Shown here: positions 25,879 through 35,097 of the stretch, in pieces
How positions within the stretch are numbered: position 1 is the first letter of the stretch
How the letters are laid out: each line of letters opens with the position of its first letter
Assembly: GCF_001048695.1 (NCBI RefSeq)
Contig: NZ_CVRB01000002.1
Coordinates: forward strand, 124,001 to 188,000
Direction of reading: 5' to 3'
From: Neobacillus massiliamazoniensis
GTDB lineage: Bacteria > Bacillota > Bacilli > Bacillales > Cytobacillaceae
Length of the DNA: 64,000 nt
Made by a program: the position numbers and the translations under genes
Notes under the pieces: generated by a model
Database searches by the model: none
What the model saw: the letters and a program-made list of their open reading frames with translations, nothing else
Told to the model about the DNA's origin: nothing

Positions 25879-27438
25879 TTATTTAAACCGCACATAGTTT
25901 ATTTCTAGATAGCCTGATGGGCTGATTGAAAAGCCTTCGATATCTTTGGTCGTGGCTGCGACGTTTTCAATCACCCGCACTGGAATATATGGAACATCCT
26001 TCATTTCCAATTCCTGCGCTTCTGCATAAAGTTTAATCCGTTTTTCCGAATCTTTTTCTTTACGTGCTTCATCTATTAAGCTGTCAACTTGTTTATTGCT
26101 GTAAAAGAACGTATTTCCTGCAGGCCCCTGTGATGCGGTATGGAATAAGTTGTACTGATTATAGTCGGCATCGCCGGTTGCATTTCTCCAGCTAAGGATG
26201 AACATTTCGGAATCGCCTTTATTAACCTGACTAACGAACGTACCGTATTCCATTACCTGCACATTCACCTTGATTCCAATTCCATTTAACTGCGATTGAA
26301 TGACTTCAGCCAGATTCACCCTTTCCTTGTTGTCCATCGTCTTCAAGGTGATCTCTAAACCGTTTGGATAGCCTGCTTCAGCCAATAATTTCTTCGCTTC
26401 ATTAAGATTATAGTTATAAGCCTTCAAATCGGCATCATAACCGAAAACCTTCGATCCCATCAATGAGTTTGCTTTTTTCCCGACATTATTATAGACACCT
26501 TTAATGATCGAATCCATTTCAATCGCGTGAGCAATCGCTTTACGAACACGGACATCGTTAAATGGTTTCTTTGTCACATTAAAGCCGATGTACTCTGTCC
26601 CGAACCCTTCACTTTGATAGACTTCCGCATTGGAAGAAGCTTTCACTGTATCCATTTGAGCTACAGAAAGCGGCTCGGCGATTTGTGCCTCACCTGATTG
26701 AAGCATCGAGATTCTAGTTGTTTCTTCCGGCACTACCTTAAACACAACCTTATCTACTTTCGGTTTTTCGCCCCAATAATTCTCATTTTTCGTTAATACA
26801 ATTTCCTGCCCTGGAGTCCAGGATTTAAAGACAAATGGACCGGTTCCTGAAGGTTCTTGAATAATATTTTTACCATACTTCTCAATAGCTTTCGGACTGA
26901 TTATTCCGCCTTCATGGTTAGCTAAAATGGATAGCAACGGCGAAAACGGCTCTTTTAAAATGAATTGAACGGTATAGTCATCGATAACTTTCACTTCTTT
27001 AACCATTTTAAAAACAACTGCTCTCGGAGAGGCTACATTCGGATCCAGCATCCTGTCAAAAGTTGCTTTTACTGCAGCAGCATTAAAGGGTGTACCATCA
27101 TGGAATTTTACGCCTTTTCGGAGGTAAAATTCCCATGTCGTATCATCGAGCTGTTTCCACTTTTCAGCCAGCAGAGGCTGGATTTCGGAGTTTTTATCAC
27201 GTCCGACAAGGCCTTCATAAATTTTCCGATGGGTGATACTCGCGGCATTAATCGTTGACATAAACTGATGGTCAAGATTCTCTGCATCTGATTGGCGGGC
27301 AATCACTAATGTGCCACCTTGTTTTCCAGCAGTTCCTTTTTTCTCCGTAATGGTGCCTGCATCCTTACTGGTAGAGCAGCCACTCATCACAATAGCTAAA
27401 ATCAGGATGACAGTGACAAATTTCCATTTAACCTTCAT
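25879..27438 (-). CDS. Peptide/nickel-type ABC solute-binding lipoprotein 3
   Basis: A 519-residue SBP_bac_5 protein and close paralogue of binding protein 2. Shared landmarks include RKGVKFHDGTPFNAAAVKATFDRMLDP and PSGTGPFVFKSWTPGQEI. The signal peptide ends in lipobox MSGC. The start is well supported by AGGGGG eight bases upstream. No permease genes accompany it, so it probably uses the permease/ATPase set at 17.7-21.6 kb. It sits between an amidohydrolase gene and deaminase paralogue 3, all on the minus strand, with its own promoter of the shared repeat type. Confidence 0.88.
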   Translation of the reverse strand: MKVKWKFVTVILILAIVMSGCSTSKDAGTITEKKGTAGKQGGTLVIARQSDAENLDHQFMSTINAASITHRKIYEGLVGRDKNSEIQPLLAEKWKQLDDTTWEFYLRKGVKFHDGTPFNAAAVKATFDRMLDPNVASPRAVVFKMVKEVKVIDDYTVQFILKEPFSPLLSILANHEGGIISPKAIEKYGKNIIQEPSGTGPFVFKSWTPGQEIVLTKNENYWGEKPKVDKVVFKVVPEETTRISMLQSGEAQIAEPLSVAQMDTVKASSNAEVYQSEGFGTEYIGFNVTKKPFNDVRVRKAIAHAIEMDSIIKGVYNNVGKKANSLMGSKVFGYDADLKAYNYNLNEAKKLLAEAGYPNGLEITLKTMDNKERVNLAEVIQSQLNGIGIKVNVQVMEYGTFVSQVNKGDSEMFILSWRNATGDADYNQYNLFHTASQGPAGNTFFYSNKQVDSLIDEARKEKDSEKRIKLYAEAQELEMKDVPYIPVRVIENVAATTKDIEGFSISPSGYLEINYVRFK

Positions 27439-27474
27439 AGAAACAACCCCCTGAATATTTTTTGCGTTTTTCTA

Positions 27475-27537
27475 ATTATAAAAAATATTCAGACTATTAA
27501 TTTCTAATATTTTTACCTAATTTTTAAAAATTTCTAC
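27475..27537 (-). promoter_or_regulatory. Promoter with 21-bp direct repeats, in front of binding protein 3 (site A)
   Basis: A TATAAT-type -10 (27475-27480) lies 39 bp from GTAAAAATATT (GTA at 27514-27516) and 60 bp from GTAGAAATTTTTAAAAA (27535-27537). The spacing equals that at 17.5, 37.0 and 55.7 kb. The site fills the 103-bp gap between the amidohydrolase stop and the binding-protein start. Confidence 0.65.
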
Positions 27538-27541
27538 TTTT

Positions 27542-29011
27542 TTATATAGACTCTACAATTCTAAAAGAAGGCGGAAGCAATTCGTTTTCCAGCAGTTGTT
27601 GGTAATCCCTTTCCAAATATCCTTTCCGCATTTTATTAAAATATTTTTGTCCCTTTGTCTTGATTTCGTCTAAATCGAGGTTCGGGATTTTTTGATCCTT
27701 CATGACCATCCTGCCGTTAATAATCGACAATTTCACATCTCTGCCCGTACCGCTTACCATCATCGTCCGAATTGGATCATCAATAACACCCATATGAAAT
27801 CCATCAAGGTCAACCGCAATGAGATCTGCTTTCGCTCCCGGTGCAATTCTGCCTAGGTCGTCCCTTCCAAGGAATTCAGCCCCGCCAATAGTTGCGGCCC
27901 GATAAAGGTCTGCATATGTTGAATCCTCAACCTCTTTTTCCTGAAGTCTTGAAAGCATGCTGCCGGTTCGGATGTTCTGGAATATATCCGGCGGGAAGGT
28001 ATCTGTACCGATTGCGAGATTGATACCTGAACGTTTATACTTTGCAAATGTCTCCATAGCAGAACCATGTCTTCCGATAATCAATGGACAATGAATAACG
28101 GTTGTTCCTGTTTCCTTTAAAAGGGAAATGTCATCTCCCTCTCCGCCTTCAGCCTCGTTGTATCCAGCAATAAAATGAGCGTGCGGGATTCCTGTCTTTC
28201 TGCCCAAAAATCCAAGATCGTATAAATAGCGAATCGGAGTTACACCATAGGTATTGAGTATTGAGTGATATTCAAAGCTCCCTTGGGCAGCATGAAGCTT
28301 AATCGGAACTCCCAATTTTTCACTGTAATATTTGGTCTGTTGCAGGCTTTCAGTTGTTTGACATTCAATACGTTCCGGGGCAAGCATCCCTCTAATCAGA
28401 CCATTGTAAGCACCGTCGAATTCTTCAATAAACTTGACTGCCCGCTCCAATCCAGCTCTCCCGGCTTCTTCATCCCAATATAGTTTAATCGTTCCATCCG
28501 GGCAGACGACCCTGATTCCGGATTGATAGCTGGGTCCGACATACAATCTTAGGCCGAGATTTCCGGCATGATGAGCAGCAGCAGCAATTTCTTCGTATGT
28601 TTCCGCCCATTTTTTATAAAAAACAGACGTGATTGGCATCGCAGTAGTAATTCCGTGCAGAATGAGCTGGGAATAAGCATATAAAGATTTAAACGCTTCT
28701 TCCTCCGCCGTCATAACTTCTTGTTGACCTTTTTCTACATAGTTTGCTGACCAAAGTAAATTCTTAGACCTTTTCGTGCCTGCTTCCAGATGTAAAATAT
28801 CGTGATCGATATCGCCAAGAGCATTCAAATCGATAAATCCCGGGCTAATGACGGCATTACCGGCATCCATCACTTCATCTACTTCACCTGGGAAACTTTT
28901 CCCTACATAGATAATTGTATCATTTTCGTATACGACTTCGGCATCATGGAGGATGACATGGTCGTAGCCATCAAAGCCGATCACATATCTGCCTTTAAGT
29001 TTTGTTTTCAT
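27542..29011 (-). CDS. Amidohydrolase-superfamily protein without the usual HxH motif
   Basis: About 489 residues with the composite-domain amidohydrolase layout of TRZ/ATZ-type enzymes: an N-terminal beta region, barrel, and C-terminal GRIAPGAKADLIAVDLDGF. Barrel landmarks kept are KLHAAQGSFEYHS, GIPHAHFIAGYNEAE, VIHCPLIIGRHGS and the aspartate in LAIGTDTFPPD. Where related enzymes have HxH after PGF(I/V), this protein reads PGFIDLNALGDIDHD. It may therefore bind a single metal differently, or not be a classic hydrolase. Start chosen at the ATG six bases after AAAGGGG. Its promoter shares the repeat architecture of the region. Confidence 0.8.
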   Translation of the reverse strand: MKTKLKGRYVIGFDGYDHVILHDAEVVYENDTIIYVGKSFPGEVDEVMDAGNAVISPGFIDLNALGDIDHDILHLEAGTKRSKNLLWSANYVEKGQQEVMTAEEEAFKSLYAYSQLILHGITTAMPITSVFYKKWAETYEEIAAAAHHAGNLGLRLYVGPSYQSGIRVVCPDGTIKLYWDEEAGRAGLERAVKFIEEFDGAYNGLIRGMLAPERIECQTTESLQQTKYYSEKLGVPIKLHAAQGSFEYHSILNTYGVTPIRYLYDLGFLGRKTGIPHAHFIAGYNEAEGGEGDDISLLKETGTTVIHCPLIIGRHGSAMETFAKYKRSGINLAIGTDTFPPDIFQNIRTGSMLSRLQEKEVEDSTYADLYRAATIGGAEFLGRDDLGRIAPGAKADLIAVDLDGFHMGVIDDPIRTMMVSGTGRDVKLSIINGRMVMKDQKIPNLDLDEIKTKGQKYFNKMRKGYLERDYQQLLENELLPPSFRIVESI

Positions 29012-29092
29012 TATCATTCCCCTTTCAATCTGGCATAATTGTAATCTTCCTCGGTCCAAAAAGACCATCTAATGCAGCAAACCCCTATTTAC

Positions 29093-29156
29093 ATTATAAG
29101 AAAAAGATGATTGCTATTATTTTTACAATTAATACTACTTTTTTTAATATTTTTAC
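29093..29156 (-). promoter_or_regulatory. Promoter with 21-bp direct repeats, in front of the 27.5-29.0 kb amidohydrolase (site B)
   Basis: A -10-like TATAAT (29093-29098) is followed upstream by GTA half-sites at 29133-29135 and 29154-29156, again 21 bp apart, here at 40 and 61 bp from the -10. The distal element reads GTAAAAATATTAAAAA. The segment is strikingly similar to site C at 55.7 kb; both contain TTATAAGAAAAA and ATTAATACTA on the plus strand. Confidence 0.6.
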
Positions 29157-29162
29157 TATTTT

Positions 29163-29593
29163 TATGTATTTCAATTTATTAAAAAAAGACCAGGTTATTT
29201 GGTCAATGGAAGAAGCAGAAATATAGGAGCCCGCAAAATAAATCTAAACGCGATTCTTCCTATATATATATGCGACCAACATGGTACATGGATTCAGGAA
29301 ATAACAGGTATTAATCCAACTATAATAAAGAGGATCTCCTCCAGTTTTGATCTATCTATCATATAACTATGGATTATCCGCCAACCTTATTGCTGCACGG
29401 GACTAAGGACACAGATGTACCTTAAGAACAATCTGTTTTTATGAGGGCTGCCCTCATAAAAGAAGAAGTAAAAACCAGGTTAATTACAATTCCTAATGTA
29501 GAGCATGTATTTGAAAAAGATTTTGATAACCCAATTGTTCAAGCTGCACTTTATCAGGTAAATGAATTTCCTCAAATTCATTTATCCGCATAA
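29163..29593 (+). pseudogene. Remnant of an alpha/beta hydrolase gene related to the one at 39.5 kb
   Basis: The last third of the gene is clear: DYPPTLLLHGTKDTDVP, an in-frame TAA where the intact relative has TAT, then EQSVFMRAALIKEEVKTRLI and VEHVFEKDFDNPIVQAALYQ. Further upstream FFLYIYAT and WIQEITGINP match in shifting frames, and homology may reach back to about 29163 (FNLLKKDQV). No intact N-terminus is present. The catalytic serine region is gone. Confidence 0.8.
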
Positions 29594-29646
29594 AGTGAAA
29601 ACTTCAATCTCCTTTAAGGGACATACAAGCTCTTGGAAAGAAACAT

Positions 29647-29692
29647 AATAACGCCATTCTACTGTGCTAAGTTCAGTAAGAATGGCGTTATT
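29647..29692. terminator. Strong bidirectional terminator
   Basis: AATAACGCCATTCT and AGAATGGCGTTATT form a 14-bp perfect stem, extended by ACTG/CAGT. T-rich runs follow on the plus strand. It originally served the alpha/beta hydrolase gene now decayed and may also stop transcription from the NCS1 permease side. The remaining 178 bp to that gene hold nothing I can name. Confidence 0.8.
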
Positions 29693-29870
29693 ATATTTTC
29701 AAGACATATCTTCAAAGTATGATTTACTTTCTGATGTTCCGGATCTTTACCAAATAAGTTGTTAAGTAATCCCAACCGTCTTCCTTTCAATTTATCCTAA
29801 AAAAAATAAACTTTATAACCTAAGTTCTAATAATTTTTACTGGCTAAATTGCATTGCAGCCTTTGTAAAT

Positions 29871-31172
29871 TTAAGAGTTTGCAACAGTGGCACGGATAAC
29901 AAATAAATTACCTATACCATAGAACACGACTGTAGAGAGAATTCCAAAAATAGCTACTGAATAATTTGGGGCATAATAGTTGAGTAAAAGTGCGATAGCT
30001 GAAGCCAATGCCCAGGTAACAAATGGCAACGCTTTCCAACCAATTATAGTAGGGGATTGGCCCTTGAATTTACTGCGTAGAATGAATTGATCCATAATTA
30101 ATATTGTTCCGATCGGTGGAACAATAACCCCTAGCAGAACTAGCCAGTTATAAAAAACATTATAAATTCCAGAAACAGCGATTATAATACCGATAATACC
30201 TATTATGATAGTCACCAATCTCATTTTTTTGCCGGTCATATGTGACCAGCCAACTGCGCCATTATACAAACAATGTGAACCTACAGATCCCAAATTGATA
30301 AAGACAAATAGGATAGCCAAGATCGTTAGTAACGGACCATGTCCTGATAATACTCTCATGAAATCCCCACCGTTACTTTGAGGATTTGGAATAACACCAG
30401 TGGCGACGACGATTCCACCTACAAGTTCTGCAATGAAATTTCCGATTGGAAAGGCAAAAATGGTTGATAGCAGCCCTTCACGGCCATTTTTTGACCAACG
30501 TGTAAAGTCGGCTGTCATCGTACCCGAATCCGCAAATCCAGCAAAAACCAAAGTGATTGCTGCTCCAAAAGACATGGTTCCCGCACCTGCACTAGGTTGA
30601 TAGTCAAGAATATTTGAATTACCAGTCCTGAATGCGAGAACGATCGCAATAATCGCCATTAAAAAATACATAGGTGTGGCAATCCATCCCAAAATAGACA
30701 ATGCTTTGATACCGATATAGGTTATGGCTATATACAGGATCCCTCCAATGAGTGTCATCAAGAACAGGTTAGCACCAAAGGATCCATGCATCGTTGCTCC
30801 GGTGAGCCCTATCTGAAGAGCAAACCACCCGACTACGACCGTAGAAAGCAATCCTGAAACAACATAATACCCTGAACGTCCAAATGACCTTTGAGCAATC
30901 ATGGCAAAGTTCATTCCAGTACGGCCAGCTTCGTGGCTTAGTAAGCCTACTACAAGAAACAACAAGAGGTTACCAATCAGCATCGCTAGGGCACCTGCTT
31001 TAAATCCAATCGAAGCTGTGATAATTCCACCAATTACTGCACTTGTCAAAACCATCGGAAAACCAAACCAAACCGCTCCTACAGAAGATAAACTTTTTCG
31101 ATACTCTTTTGGCACAGGAGAGTGTTCGAACTCCGGATCCAATAGTTTGTTATCAACATTATTGTTTGACAT
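29871..31172 (-). CDS. NCS1-family nucleobase permease (CodB-like), locus A
   Basis: A 433-residue transporter with about twelve spans. The opening SPVPKEYRKSLSSVGAVWFGFPM and the later SGTMTADFTRWSKNGREGL resemble cytosine permease CodB and related purine/allantoin carriers. It should import a nucleobase-like or hydantoin-like compound with protons or sodium. AAGGAGG precedes the ATG. It follows the carbamate kinase gene on the same strand after 155 bp. The corresponding position in locus B (41.1 kb) also has an NCS1 permease, but a different subfamily. Confidence 0.85.
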   Translation of the reverse strand: MSNNNVDNKLLDPEFEHSPVPKEYRKSLSSVGAVWFGFPMVLTSAVIGGIITASIGFKAGALAMLIGNLLLFLVVGLLSHEAGRTGMNFAMIAQRSFGRSGYYVVSGLLSTVVVGWFALQIGLTGATMHGSFGANLFLMTLIGGILYIAITYIGIKALSILGWIATPMYFLMAIIAIVLAFRTGNSNILDYQPSAGAGTMSFGAAITLVFAGFADSGTMTADFTRWSKNGREGLLSTIFAFPIGNFIAELVGGIVVATGVIPNPQSNGGDFMRVLSGHGPLLTILAILFVFINLGSVGSHCLYNGAVGWSHMTGKKMRLVTIIIGIIGIIIAVSGIYNVFYNWLVLLGVIVPPIGTILIMDQFILRSKFKGQSPTIIGWKALPFVTWALASAIALLLNYYAPNYSVAIFGILSTVVFYGIGNLFVIRATVANS

Positions 31173-31327
31173 ACATTTCCTCCTTATGGAATATATTTTT
31201 TAATCAAAACTATTTAGCTCTTAACCGTTAACAATGATATTAAATGAAAAATGAAGTCTGGTTTTCTAAAAACTAAAAAACAACTTTAGACATAATGTTG
31301 GCTGCTTTTCATAGTTGCTTTAATAAA

Positions 31328-32278
31328 TTATTTAATAATATGAGTACCTGCGTTTTCGTTGATCGCATCTTTCAAGCTTTCTGGATTTGTAATAATGACT
31401 CTAGTTCCATTCTTTTCTAAGAAGTTTAGACTTGCCTCGATTTTAGGGAGCATACTTCCGGGAGCAAAGTGGTTTTCCAGGACATATTTTTTTGTTACCT
31501 CTACAGTAATTTCTTCTAATGCCTTTTGATCAGGTTTACCGAAGTTGATACAAACTCTTGAAACACCTGTCGTAATAATCAGAGTCTCAGCATTGACTTG
31601 TTCCGCTAAAAGGCTTGTAGCAAAATCTTTATCAATGACTGCGTCAATTCCTTCGTACGTGTTATTATCCTTTTTAACTACCGGAATTCCGCCGCCGCCT
31701 ACAGCAATCACCACATAACCCTCATCAATCAATGACTTTACAGCATCTTTTTCAACGATATCAATTGGTTTTGGTGATGGAACAACTCTTCGATAACCAC
31801 GGCCTGAATCTTCAATAAAAATCCAGTCTGGATGTTCCTTTTTCATCTCTTCAGCTTGCTCTAGCGTAAAGAATGAACCTACGGGTTTCGTCGGTTTTTT
31901 GAAATTAGGATCATCCATGCTAACTTCAACCTGTGTAATGACAGTAGCAACTTTTTTGTTGATTCCTCTTTTTGTAAATTCGTTCGTTAAGGCCTGTTGT
32001 ATTTGGTAACCAATACCACCTTGGGTGTCCGCTACACAATTAACAAGTGGAATTGCAGGCATACCAGCTACTTCATTTGCAATTTCAGATCTTTGAAGCT
32101 CAAATCCGACCTGTGGCCCGTTTCCGTGTGTAACGACAACATTGTAGCCCTCTTGAACCATATCTGCGATATTTACTACCGTTTCTTGTACTGCTTCATA
32201 TTGGTCTTGAATCGTGTTACGTCCATTTTCTCTTACCAATGAGTTACCACCAATAGCAACAATAACTAATTTCCCCAT
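31328..32278 (-). CDS. Carbamate kinase, locus A copy
   Basis: A 316-residue amino-acid kinase family enzyme that converts carbamoyl phosphate and ADP to ATP, ammonia and CO2. Motifs: AIGGNSLV at the N-terminus, THGNGPQVG, the PVGSFFT segment and VAVGGGGIPV-like IAVGGGGIPVV, plus SGRGYRRVVPSPKP. It is very similar to the 43.0-43.9 kb copy; by eye they differ at roughly forty positions. The context with an AllH remnant and the second, fuller locus points to catabolic carbamoyl phosphate use as described for E. coli AllK (YbcF) rather than arginine fermentation. Ribosome-binding site GGAGG. Confidence 0.93.
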   Translation of the reverse strand: MGKLVIVAIGGNSLVRENGRNTIQDQYEAVQETVVNIADMVQEGYNVVVTHGNGPQVGFELQRSEIANEVAGMPAIPLVNCVADTQGGIGYQIQQALTNEFTKRGINKKVATVITQVEVSMDDPNFKKPTKPVGSFFTLEQAEEMKKEHPDWIFIEDSGRGYRRVVPSPKPIDIVEKDAVKSLIDEGYVVIAVGGGGIPVVKKDNNTYEGIDAVIDKDFATSLLAEQVNAETLIITTGVSRVCINFGKPDQKALEEITVEVTKKYVLENHFAPGSMLPKIEASLNFLEKNGTRVIITNPESLKDAINENAGTHIIK

Positions 32279-32358
32279 TATTTTACCTCCAATGTTGATG
32301 ATTTTATGTTCTTACCTAGCAATTCAGATTGGTTCCTATGCAATTGATATAAAGGATT
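32278..32358 (-). pseudogene. 3' tail of a lost ankyrin/TPR gene, fused to the allH remnant
   Basis: A frame of 26 codons reads NPLYQLHRNQSELLGKN and then nine more residues to a stop. The intact ankyrin/TPR protein of locus B ends NPLYQLHKKQSLELIEQN. Twenty-four bases (TATGCAATTGATATAAAGGA and the next four) are identical at both places. This shows that locus A once carried the same gene order and lost the middle. Confidence 0.75.
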
Positions 32359-32915
32359 TGAAAGGGGGTTAATCCAGGGCCAAGACCTATTAATGAAACC
32401 GCATGCTGTAATGCATTGGACATTCGATTCTTTAACAGTTCACTAAAAAGCAGATTTGTCCTTTTTTCAAGCAGATTAGACATTTCTTTTTCAATGAGGC
32501 TCTGGGATAAAGCTTTCTTAATTCCGCCGCTTTTACCATGAATGTCAATATAACTCTTCATCTTATTTATATTAATTTTCAATATTTTCAAATTGAAAGG
32601 GTATTTTGGTAAAATACTCTTCCAATATTCAAACCTTTCTATTGAAATAGCCATTTTATCTGCAATATATAGAATGTGATTGTTACTGTATACCAAGTCG
32701 TTTGCCTCTAAATTCAGCTTTTCAAAACGATCTTCTTCTATTACGATCGTATAAGGCCTATTTACCATCTGGCTGCATGAAATGGTATATAGTTCACCAT
32801 TTTCTCGGCAAAAAATATTAAACGTTCTGTTAAATGTACTATGGACAAATCCGCTTAATTTCGAATTTTTAACTCTTTGGATAAAATCAACATCACCAGA
32901 TTTTGCAAATATCAC
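32316..32915 (-). pseudogene. Truncated allH (DUF2877) gene, locus A
   Basis: The first two thirds of a DUF2877 protein: IFAKSGDVDFIQ, KLSGFVHSTFNRTFNI, and NALQHAVSLIGLGPGLTP. It then runs into 15 unrelated residues and a stop, exactly where the intact relative at 48.6 kb continues with SGDDFLVG. The foreign end is the tail of an ankyrin/TPR gene read out of frame. The GTG start with a GAGGTG ribosome-binding site is conserved with the intact copy. The protein would lack the conserved C-terminal third and is probably inactive. AllH is one of the three proteins of the oxamate carbamoyltransferase reported in E. coli. Confidence 0.8.
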
Positions 32916-33250
32916 TAGACACCTCTGATCTGGAATGAACGTAAATCAAATTCTTTTTTCAGCCATCGCTATTTTCCTAAAAACCCCCTCTTTTATGGAA
33001 TAATATTTAAGTAAGGCGCAATTCCAACCTAATTTTACCTGTTTTATTATTTCAGGATTTGATATGTTCCGTTAGATTGTTACAATTAAAACAAGTAAAG
33101 AAAAGCATTTCTGGTATATTTACAGTTAAACGCTTACACTATATTTATTTTAGATTGAACGCATAATATCCGTCATTGTTTACCTAAACCAAAAAGGCTT
33201 AGAACTATTTAGGCTATATGCATAATTAATTTGTCAAAGGTGTGAATCGA
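32916..33250. promoter_or_regulatory. Divergent control region between allH remnant and pucR (locus A)
   Basis: About 335 bp without a gene. The 70 bp before pucR share blocks with the matching region of locus B: AAACCAAAAAG, an AATTAATT core, and the start of the pucR frame. Binding of the PucR-type regulator to this region is plausible, but I cannot define the operator. Confidence 0.35.
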
Positions 33251-34948
33251 TTGCTGACAGTAAAAGACTTATTCGAAATAAAAGCATTAGATGGGTTAAA
33301 AATAGTGGCAGGTGATAAGGGAATAAATAACATTATTTCGTTTGTCAATATTATGGAGAATCCAGATACTTTCGACTGGCTTTCTCCCAATGAACTCCTT
33401 TTATCAACGGGGTATATTTTCAAGGATAATGAAGAATTACAAAATCAAATCATTAAGGAGCTTTCAGAAATTAACTGTTCCGGGCTGGTTATAAAGATGC
33501 AACGTTACTTCAAACAATTACCGCAAAACATGATCGACCAAGCCAATAAATATGGATTACCTCTTTTAGAATTGCCCTTCGAATATACTTTATCAAATGT
33601 AATTTCAATTATTAATGAAAAGGCATCTGGAAGATATGATTTATTGAACAGAAAAACATTAGATATGCATAATATCTTATTTAGAATCGCACTTGAGGGC
33701 GGAGGAATTGAACAGATTTCTTCAATGCTTTCTAAAACTGTAAATAACCCAATCCTTATTTTAGACCAAGATTGGAAGTTACTTCACTACACAGAGCATG
33801 TAGATAACAAAGTACCATTAGCTTATTACTTCGACCTAGTTAAAAATAGAACTGCCTTCCATAAAGAATTTATCGATTCGATTCCGATAAATATTAGTGG
33901 TATGAATAAGCCTATAAAACGGCTCTATAATTTAGAGAATTTAGATATAAAATGCCGGATTCTCCCGGCCGCAGCTGCAAACAGTATATATGGATATATT
34001 GTCGTTTGGGAAACTGTCAGTGAGTTAACAGGATTTAATTACATTGTACTTGAACAAGCTTCAACCATTATGGCCCTTGAAAGGATACGCGCAAAAGAAA
34101 TTGAGGAAGTAAAGTTAAAAATACGTCAGGAATTTTTTGATGATTTACTAACAGGTAAAATAACATCAAGTGATACGATCCATACCCTTAGCGAAATTCA
34201 TGGATTAAATTCAAGGTATATGTATTACTGCATTGTTATAAATATTGAATACCCCGAACTTGAACAATATAAGGACATGGTAGCTAGGAAATATAAATCG
34301 GAAAATACCGCAAGGAAATGTGTGGATTTAGTTTTTGAGCATGAATGTGAAGCAAGTGGAGAAATTACCTGCTTCCATAGAAATAATCGAATAATCATTT
34401 TAATTGGACAAAATGAAAACCGACCACCTATATCTAAAAATAATGCGAAGCATTTTGCAAATGAGGTTTATAAAGCTCTGGATAAACAACTTGATAATAC
34501 AAGCTTTTTAGTAGGAATAGGCAGACAATACAAAACAATTGATTCCCTTCACAAGAGTTTCTCTGAAGCAAATGAATCCATTCGGTTAATGCAGAAAATG
34601 GATAAGAGAGGTGGAATATCTCATTATGAAGATCACACGGTTTATCATTTCTTGGACTCCAATATTAAAGACATGGAATTGGAAGAGTTTTTCATGAAAC
34701 ACTTAGGAAAAGTCTATGAGCATGATAAACTGCACAGGACAAGTTATATTTCCACTTTTGAGAACTATTTTATTAATAATCAAAATATAAGTGAAACAGC
34801 AAAAGCGATGTTTTTACACAGAAACACTCTTATTTATAGAATCGAGAAGATTAAGGAATTATTAAACACCGATTTGAAAAACTCAGAGGAATTACTACAA
34901 ATACAATTGGCTTTAAAGATTTTTAGACTTTTAAATAAAAATCTCTAG
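33251..34948 (+). CDS. PucR-family transcriptional regulator
   Basis: A 565-residue regulator with an N-terminal PucR domain (LTVKDLFEIKALDGLKIVAG, then VNIMENPDTFDWL and NELLLSTGYIF). A middle segment follows, then the C-terminal helix-turn-helix (AKAMFLHRNTLIYRIEKIKELL, about residues 515-540). B. subtilis PucR controls purine catabolism genes; this one faces a carbamoyl-transfer locus. I selected the TTG start, since AAAGGTG stands eight bases ahead and the truncated locus B copy begins with the same TTG and residues MLTVKDL. A GTG three codons upstream directly abuts the ribosome-binding site. Confidence 0.88.
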   Translation: MLTVKDLFEIKALDGLKIVAGDKGINNIISFVNIMENPDTFDWLSPNELLLSTGYIFKDNEELQNQIIKELSEINCSGLVIKMQRYFKQLPQNMIDQANKYGLPLLELPFEYTLSNVISIINEKASGRYDLLNRKTLDMHNILFRIALEGGGIEQISSMLSKTVNNPILILDQDWKLLHYTEHVDNKVPLAYYFDLVKNRTAFHKEFIDSIPINISGMNKPIKRLYNLENLDIKCRILPAAAANSIYGYIVVWETVSELTGFNYIVLEQASTIMALERIRAKEIEEVKLKIRQEFFDDLLTGKITSSDTIHTLSEIHGLNSRYMYYCIVINIEYPELEQYKDMVARKYKSENTARKCVDLVFEHECEASGEITCFHRNNRIIILIGQNENRPPISKNNAKHFANEVYKALDKQLDNTSFLVGIGRQYKTIDSLHKSFSEANESIRLMQKMDKRGGISHYEDHTVYHFLDSNIKDMELEEFFMKHLGKVYEHDKLHRTSYISTFENYFINNQNISETAKAMFLHRNTLIYRIEKIKELLNTDLKNSEELLQIQLALKIFRLLNKNL

Positions 34949-34989
34949 GAACACGCGTGATGACTGGCATCTCAATAAACGTAAGAACA

Positions 34990-35012
34990 GACACCAGATT
35001 GGTGTCCTTTTT
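34990..35012 (+). terminator. Terminator of pucR
   Basis: GACACCA and TGGTGTC form a 7-bp stem with loop GAT, followed by CTTTTTAAA on the plus strand. Confidence 0.7.
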
Positions 35013-35040
35013 AAATCGTTCAGCAAACTCTAATAATATA

Positions 35041-35081
35041 GATAAGAGCACCTCAAAAATTATTTTTGAGGTGCTCTTATC
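35041..35081. terminator. Long palindromic bidirectional terminator
   Basis: GATAAGAGCACCTCAAAAA pairs with its full complement, giving a stem of about 19 bp with almost no loop. It separates the convergent pucR and symporter genes. Confidence 0.85.
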
Positions 35082-35097
35082 TAAAGGTTTATCAATG

